A program made the translations under genes and the position numbers. Below are positions 60,078 to 64,000 of a stretch of 64,000 nt of DNA, piece by piece. Origin of the DNA: an uncultured Lachnospiraceae bacterium (GTDB taxonomy: Bacteria > Bacillota > Clostridia > Lachnospirales > Lachnospiraceae). Each line of letters starts with the position of its first letter. Within the stretch, counting starts at the first letter, position 1. The notes under the pieces are model-generated. The model searched no databases. It was not told the origin of the DNA and worked only from the letters and a program-made list of their open reading frames with translations. The stretch lies in the NCBI GenBank assembly GCA_947631685.1, contig CANRMI010000001.1:124001-188000 (forward strand), given 5' to 3'.

Positions 60078-63000
60078 TTATACATTTTTGGCAGCTGTGG
60101 AGAGCATCAGCTTGATACGGTTTAACTGATTTACTTCGCTGGCGCCCGGATCGTAGTCGATGGCTACGATGTTGGAAGCGGGATACTGCCTGCGCAGTTC
60201 CTTGATAACGCCTTTTCCCACTACATGGTTGGGCAGGCAGCCGAAAGGCTGGCAGCAGACAATATTGGGTACGCCGCTGTGGATGAGCTCCACCATTTCA
60301 CCGGTTAAGAACCAGCCCTCACCGGTCTGGTTGCCGATAGATACAATGGGCTGTGCATATTTTACCAGATCCCTGATATGGACGGGAGAGGTAAAGTGCC
60401 GGCTCTTTTTAAATTCTCTGGCGGCGGCTCCTCTCAGTCTTTCGATAGCCCAGATTCCCAGAGAAGCGATGCGGGCCGTTTTGCGGCTCATGCCCAGTTC
60501 GTCTGCCTTGTAGATCTGATTGTAGAAGCAGTAGAGCATAAAGTCCATCAGATCGGGCATAACAGCCTCCGCGCCTTCCGACTCCAGCAGCTCTACCAGA
60601 TGGTTGTTGCCGGCTGGAGAGAATTTGACGAGAATTTCTCCCACGATTCCGACTCTGGGCTTCTTTAGGTCTTCCTTGATAGGAAGCGCGTCGAAATCCC
60701 TTATGATCCTGCGGCAGAGGCTGTTGAAGGTAAAGAAATTCAAATGCCTGCCAGAAACAAAGTCCTGCACGATCTTCAGCCATTTTTGGTGCAGAGCGTC
60801 CGCACTGCCGGGCACTTCCTCATAGGGGCGCATCCGATAGAGACAGCGCATGAAAATATCTCCGAAAACAGCGCCGTAGGCCGCGCGCAGAATTAGATTG
60901 GCATTCAAATGGAAGCCGGGGTTGCTTTCGATACCGGCCAGATTCAGGGAAATGACCGGGATCTGCTCCATGCCTGCTTTCTCCAGAGCTCTGCGGATAA
61001 AGCCGATGTAGTTGGTGGCGCGGCAGCCGCCTCCCGTCTGGGACATGACGATGGCCGTCCGGTTTAAGTCGTATTTACCGGAGAGCAGAGCTTCCATAAG
61101 CTGTCCCACAACCAGAAGAGAGGGGTAGCAGGCGTCGTTGTTGACGTATTTCAGTCCTACGTCCACAGAGTGTTTGTTGTCATTGCTCAAAACTTCAAAA
61201 TGGTAGCCGCAGGCGTTGAAAGCCGGCTCCAGGATCTCAAAATGTATGGGGGACATCTGCGGGCAGAGAATGGTATAATCCTGCCGCATCTCCTCGGTAA
61301 AGCTGACCTTGTGGATGGCGGAGGACCCAACAGTCCTTGGTTTGTTGAGTTTTTCCCTGACGCGCAGCGCCGAAAGCAGGGAGCGGATGCGGATACGGGC
61401 CGCTCCCAGGTTGTTGACTTCGTCTATCTTCAGACAGGTGTAGATCTTGCCCGATCCGGAAAGAATGTCGTTGACCTGGTCCGTGGTAACGGCGTCCAGT
61501 CCGCAGCCAAAGGAGTTTAACTGGATCAGATCCAGATTGTCCACTGTTCTGACGTAGCTGGCCGCGGCATAGAGCCTGGAATGGTACATCCACTGGTCGG
61601 AGACGATCAAAGGCCGCTCCGGGTGTCCTAAGTGGGAAACGGAATCCTCGGTGAGGACCGCGATACCGTAGGAGGTAATGAGCTCGGGGATACCGTGATT
61701 AATCTCGGGATCCACATGGTAGGGACGACCGGCCAGTACAATGCCCCGCCTGCCGTTGGCTTTCATCCACTCCAGGGTTTCCTCCCCTTTTTTTCGTACA
61801 TCTTCCCTTGCGGCGGCCTGTTCCGCCCAGGCTGCCAAAACGGCGTCCCGAACCTCCTGCGCGGGCAGTTCCTTAAATTCCTTTACCAGGGCGGAAGAGA
61901 CGGTCTCTTCGCTGGCAAAGGACATAAAGGGATTACGGAATACCACCTCGCCCCGGCCAATCTCCTCCACGTTGTTTTTGATGTTTTCCGAGTAGGAGGT
62001 GACAATGGGGCAGTTATAGTGATTGTTGGCTCCCTCCACTTCGTCCCGCTCATAGAACAGGGCCGGGTAGAAGATAAAGGGCACGTTCTGTCTGATCAGC
62101 CAGGTGACATGGCCATGGGCCAGCTTGGCCGGATAGCACTCGGATTCACTGGGAATGGATTCGATGCCCAGCTCGTACACCTTCCGGTTGGAAGCCGGGG
62201 AAAGCACCACCTGGTAGCCTAATTTGGTAAAGAATGTAAACCAGAAAGGATAGTTTTCATACATGTTTAAGACTCTGGGAATGCCTACCTGCCCTCTGGG
62301 CGCCTTGTCCGGCGCAAGGGGTTCATAGGAAAAGAGCCTTTTTAATTTGTAGTCGAAGAGATTGGGCACATCGCTCTCTTTTTTGGCTCTGCCCAGTCCC
62401 CTTTCACAGCGGTTGCCGGAAATGTACTGGCGGCCGCCGGAAAATTTATTGATGGTAAGGCGGCAGTTGTTGGTACAGCCCTTGCATTTTGCCATACTGG
62501 TCTCAAACTGCAGCTCGCAGATCTTCTGAAAAGAGAGCATGGTACTCTCCTGGGAGCCTTCATAGCGTTCCCTGGCGATCAGAGCCGCGCCGAAAGCGCC
62601 CATAATCCCCGCAATATCGGGACGGACAGCTTCACAGCCCGCAATCTTTTCAAAACTGCGCAGTACGGCGTTGTTGTAAAAAGTACCGCCCTGCACCACA
62701 ATATTTTTGCCCAGCTCGGAAGCGTCGGAAACTTTGATTACCTTAAACAGGGCATTTTTGATGACGGAATAAGCTAACCCCGCGGAAATATCCGCTACGG
62801 TGGCGCCTTCCTTTTGCGCCTGCTTTACTTTCGAGTTCATGAATACGGTGCAGCGGGTACCCAGGTCAATGGGGTGGGGCGCAAAGAGCGCCGCGTCCGC
62901 GAAATCCTGTACGGAATAGTTGAGGGATTTGGCAAAGGTTTCGATGAAGGAACCGCAGCCGGAGGAGCAGGCTTCGTTCAACTGTACGCTGTCCACCGTG

Positions 63001-64000
63001 TGGTCCTTGATCTTAATGCATTTCATATCCTGCCCGCCGATGTCCAGGATACAGTCCACGGAAGGGTTGAAAAAGGCGGCGGCATAGTAGTGGGCTACCG
63101 TTTCCACCTCTCCGTCGTCCAAAAGGAAGGCCGCTTTCATCAGCGCCTCGCCGTAACCTGTGGAGCAGGCACGCACGATCCGGACGCCTTCAGGAAGCAG
63201 GGAATAAATCTCTTTCAGGGAACGGATGGCGGTCTTGAGCGGACTGCCGTCGTTATTGCTGTAAAAGGAATAGAGCAGGGAGCCGTCCTCCGCCACCAGG
63301 GCGATCTTGGTGGTGGTGGAACCGGCGTCAATGCCAAGATAGGCGTTTCCACGGTAGGCAGCCAGATCGGAAGTGCCTACATGATGTCTGGCATGGCGCT
63401 CTTTGAAGGCTTCATAAGCGGCCTCATCTTCAAAAAGGGGCTCCATACGCTCCACTTCAAATTCCATTTTGATGTCGGAGGAAAGCTTGGCGGTCATTTC
63501 CTCCATGGTGTAGGAAACTTCCTCTTTCGCGTTTAAAGCGGAGCCGATGGCCGCGAAAAGGTGGGAGTTGTCCGTATCTACGATATGTTCCTCGTCCAGT
63601 TTCAGGGTGCGTACAAAAGCGGCCTTCAATTCGGAAAGGAAGTGGAGGGGGCCGCCTAAGAACGCTACATGGCCTCTTATGGGCTTGCCGCAGGCCAGGC
63701 CGCTGATCGTCTGGTTGACTACAGCCTGGAAAATGGACGCCGCCAGATCTTCCTTGGTGGCCCCTTCATTGATAAGGGGTTGAATGTCCGTCTTGGCGAA
63801 CACGCCGCAGCGGGCCGCGATGGTGTATAGGGAACGGTAATTTTTGGCATACTCATTAAGACCGGAGGCATCCGTCTGGATCAAGGAGGCCATTTGGTCG
63901 ATGAAAGAGCCCGTGCCGCCGGCACAGATACCGTTCATACGCTGTTCCACATTGCCGCCCTCAAAATAAATGATCTTGGCGTCTTCGCCCCCCAGTTCGA
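60078..64000 (-). CDS. Giant 2-hydroxyacyl-CoA dehydratase activase-like protein, 5' end outside the window
   Basis: About 1,307 codons are visible, and the frame stays open to the window edge, so the N-terminus is missing. The visible protein starts within a first BcrA/BadF-type ATPase domain ([25 protein letters not shown]). A complete second ASKHA ATPase domain follows ([16 protein letters not shown] near visible residue 225; [15 protein letters not shown], the [4Fe-4S]-type cysteines). A cysteine cluster [12 protein letters not shown], a DUF2229-type domain ([20 protein letters not shown]) and HgdB-like regions ([17 protein letters not shown]) complete it. Single-chain versions of activase plus dehydratase-like parts are widespread in Clostridia. 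The actual substrate is unknown. Confidence 0.88.
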   Translation of the reverse strand, partial: ELGGEDAKIIYFEGGNVEQRMNGICAGGTGSFIDQMASLIQTDASGLNEYAKNYRSLYTIAARCGVFAKTDIQPLINEGATKEDLAASIFQAVVNQTISGLACGKPIRGHVAFLGGPLHFLSELKAAFVRTLKLDEEHIVDTDNSHLFAAIGSALNAKEEVSYTMEEMTAKLSSDIKMEFEVERMEPLFEDEAAYEAFKERHARHHVGTSDLAAYRGNAYLGIDAGSTTTKIALVAEDGSLLYSFYSNNDGSPLKTAIRSLKEIYSLLPEGVRIVRACSTGYGEALMKAAFLLDDGEVETVAHYYAAAFFNPSVDCILDIGGQDMKCIKIKDHTVDSVQLNEACSSGCGSFIETFAKSLNYSVQDFADAALFAPHPIDLGTRCTVFMNSKVKQAQKEGATVADISAGLAYSVIKNALFKVIKVSDASELGKNIVVQGGTFYNNAVLRSFEKIAGCEAVRPDIAGIMGAFGAALIARERYEGSQESTMLSFQKICELQFETSMAKCKGCTNNCRLTINKFSGGRQYISGNRCERGLGRAKKESDVPNLFDYKLKRLFSYEPLAPDKAPRGQVGIPRVLNMYENYPFWFTFFTKLGYQVVLSPASNRKVYELGIESIPSESECYPAKLAHGHVTWLIRQNVPFIFYPALFYERDEVEGANNHYNCPIVTSYSENIKNNVEEIGRGEVVFRNPFMSFASEETVSSALVKEFKELPAQEVRDAVLAAWAEQAAAREDVRKKGEETLEWMKANGRRGIVLAGRPYHVDPEINHGIPELITSYGIAVLTEDSVSHLGHPERPLIVSDQWMYHSRLYAAASYVRTVDNLDLIQLNSFGCGLDAVTTDQVNDILSGSGKIYTCLKIDEVNNLGAARIRIRSLLSALRVREKLNKPRTVGSSAIHKVSFTEEMRQDYTILCPQMSPIHFEILEPAFNACGYHFEVLSNDNKHSVDVGLKYVNNDACYPSLLVVGQLMEALLSGKYDLNRTAIVMSQTGGGCRATNYIGFIRRALEKAGMEQIPVISLNLAGIESNPGFHLNANLILRAAYGAVFGDIFMRCLYRMRPYEEVPGSADALHQKWLKIVQDFVSGRHLNFFTFNSLCRRIIRDFDALPIKEDLKKPRVGIVGEILVKFSPAGNNHLVELLESEGAEAVMPDLMDFMLYCFYNQIYKADELGMSRKTARIASLGIWAIERLRGAAAREFKKSRHFTSPVHIRDLVKYAQPIVSIGNQTGEGWFLTGEMVELIHSGVPNIVCCQPFGCLPNHVVGKGVIKELRRQYPASNIVAIDYDPGASEVNQLNRIKLMLSTAAKNV

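Noticed and set aside
60160..63783. Plus-strand open frames opposite the activase gene
   Set aside because: They are antisense frames of a clearly coding minus-strand gene and lack ribosome sites or recognisable domains.

Overview
The window looks like a chromosomal segment of an endospore-forming Clostridia, most likely Lachnospiraceae. The support is moderate-to-high G+C core genes, the priA-def-fmt and mraZ division clusters, spoIIGA-sigE and sigG, a DUF5688-type gene and a giant 2-hydroxyacyl-CoA dehydratase activase. Genus cannot be resolved from the sequence alone. A low-G+C integrated element of about 16 kb interrupts this core.

Region 1 (1-12.3 kb) starts with the 3' end of murE. A tight housekeeping operon follows: priA, def, fmt, a membrane zinc peptidase, a single-frame RsmB-RlmN fusion, a PP2C phosphatase, a PASTA kinase and rsgA. 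ychF comes next and ends at a strong terminator. Region 2 (12.3-24.3 kb) is the division and cell-wall cluster: mraZ with four 10-bp-spaced operator repeats, rsmH, ftsL, two class B PBPs, murD, ftsW, murA, ftsQ and ftsZ. mraY is absent from its usual place. Region 3 (24.3-27.3 kb) holds spoIIGA-sigE behind Spo0A-box-like sites and a convergent sigG behind a sigma-G-type promoter. Region 4 (27.3-36.4 kb) holds a YmxH-type protein, nrdR, yqeG, aroE-aroK-aroQ, efp, a DUF5688-type gene, tRNA-Arg(CCG) inside a perfect 15-bp inverted repeat, an SH3-domain protein and gdhA behind a promoter-proximal terminator.

Region 5 (about 36.44-52.67 kb) is the mobile element, inserted between the gdhA terminator and a membrane-protein gene. 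Its ends share a 10-bp core inside a broken palindrome. The left module has an integrase and a repressor facing left, then rightward HTH/excisionase-like genes, a replisome organizer, a helicase-loader-like gene, a candidate oriT and mobC without a relaxase. The middle module is a VanR/VanS-like two-component system with a VanZ-like gene and an ABC transporter; TTAGGA repeats precede both operons. The right module, clearly the most AT-rich, has a toxin-antitoxin pair and a five-gene operon: DNA methyltransferase, phosphoribosyltransferase-like protein, ORC/CDC6-like AAA+ ATPase, a protein with a GTKPM-type motif, and thyX. This operon looks like an anti-phage or genome-conflict system and is the most interesting content here.

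Region 6 (52.7-64 kb) returns to core genes: a membrane protein, an RsuA/RluB-family pseudouridine synthase, ligA, metA (with Glu111, suggesting acetyl-CoA use), a lipoprotein cyclophilin, a NYN-LOTUS protein and, on the minus strand, the dehydratase activase running off the right edge.
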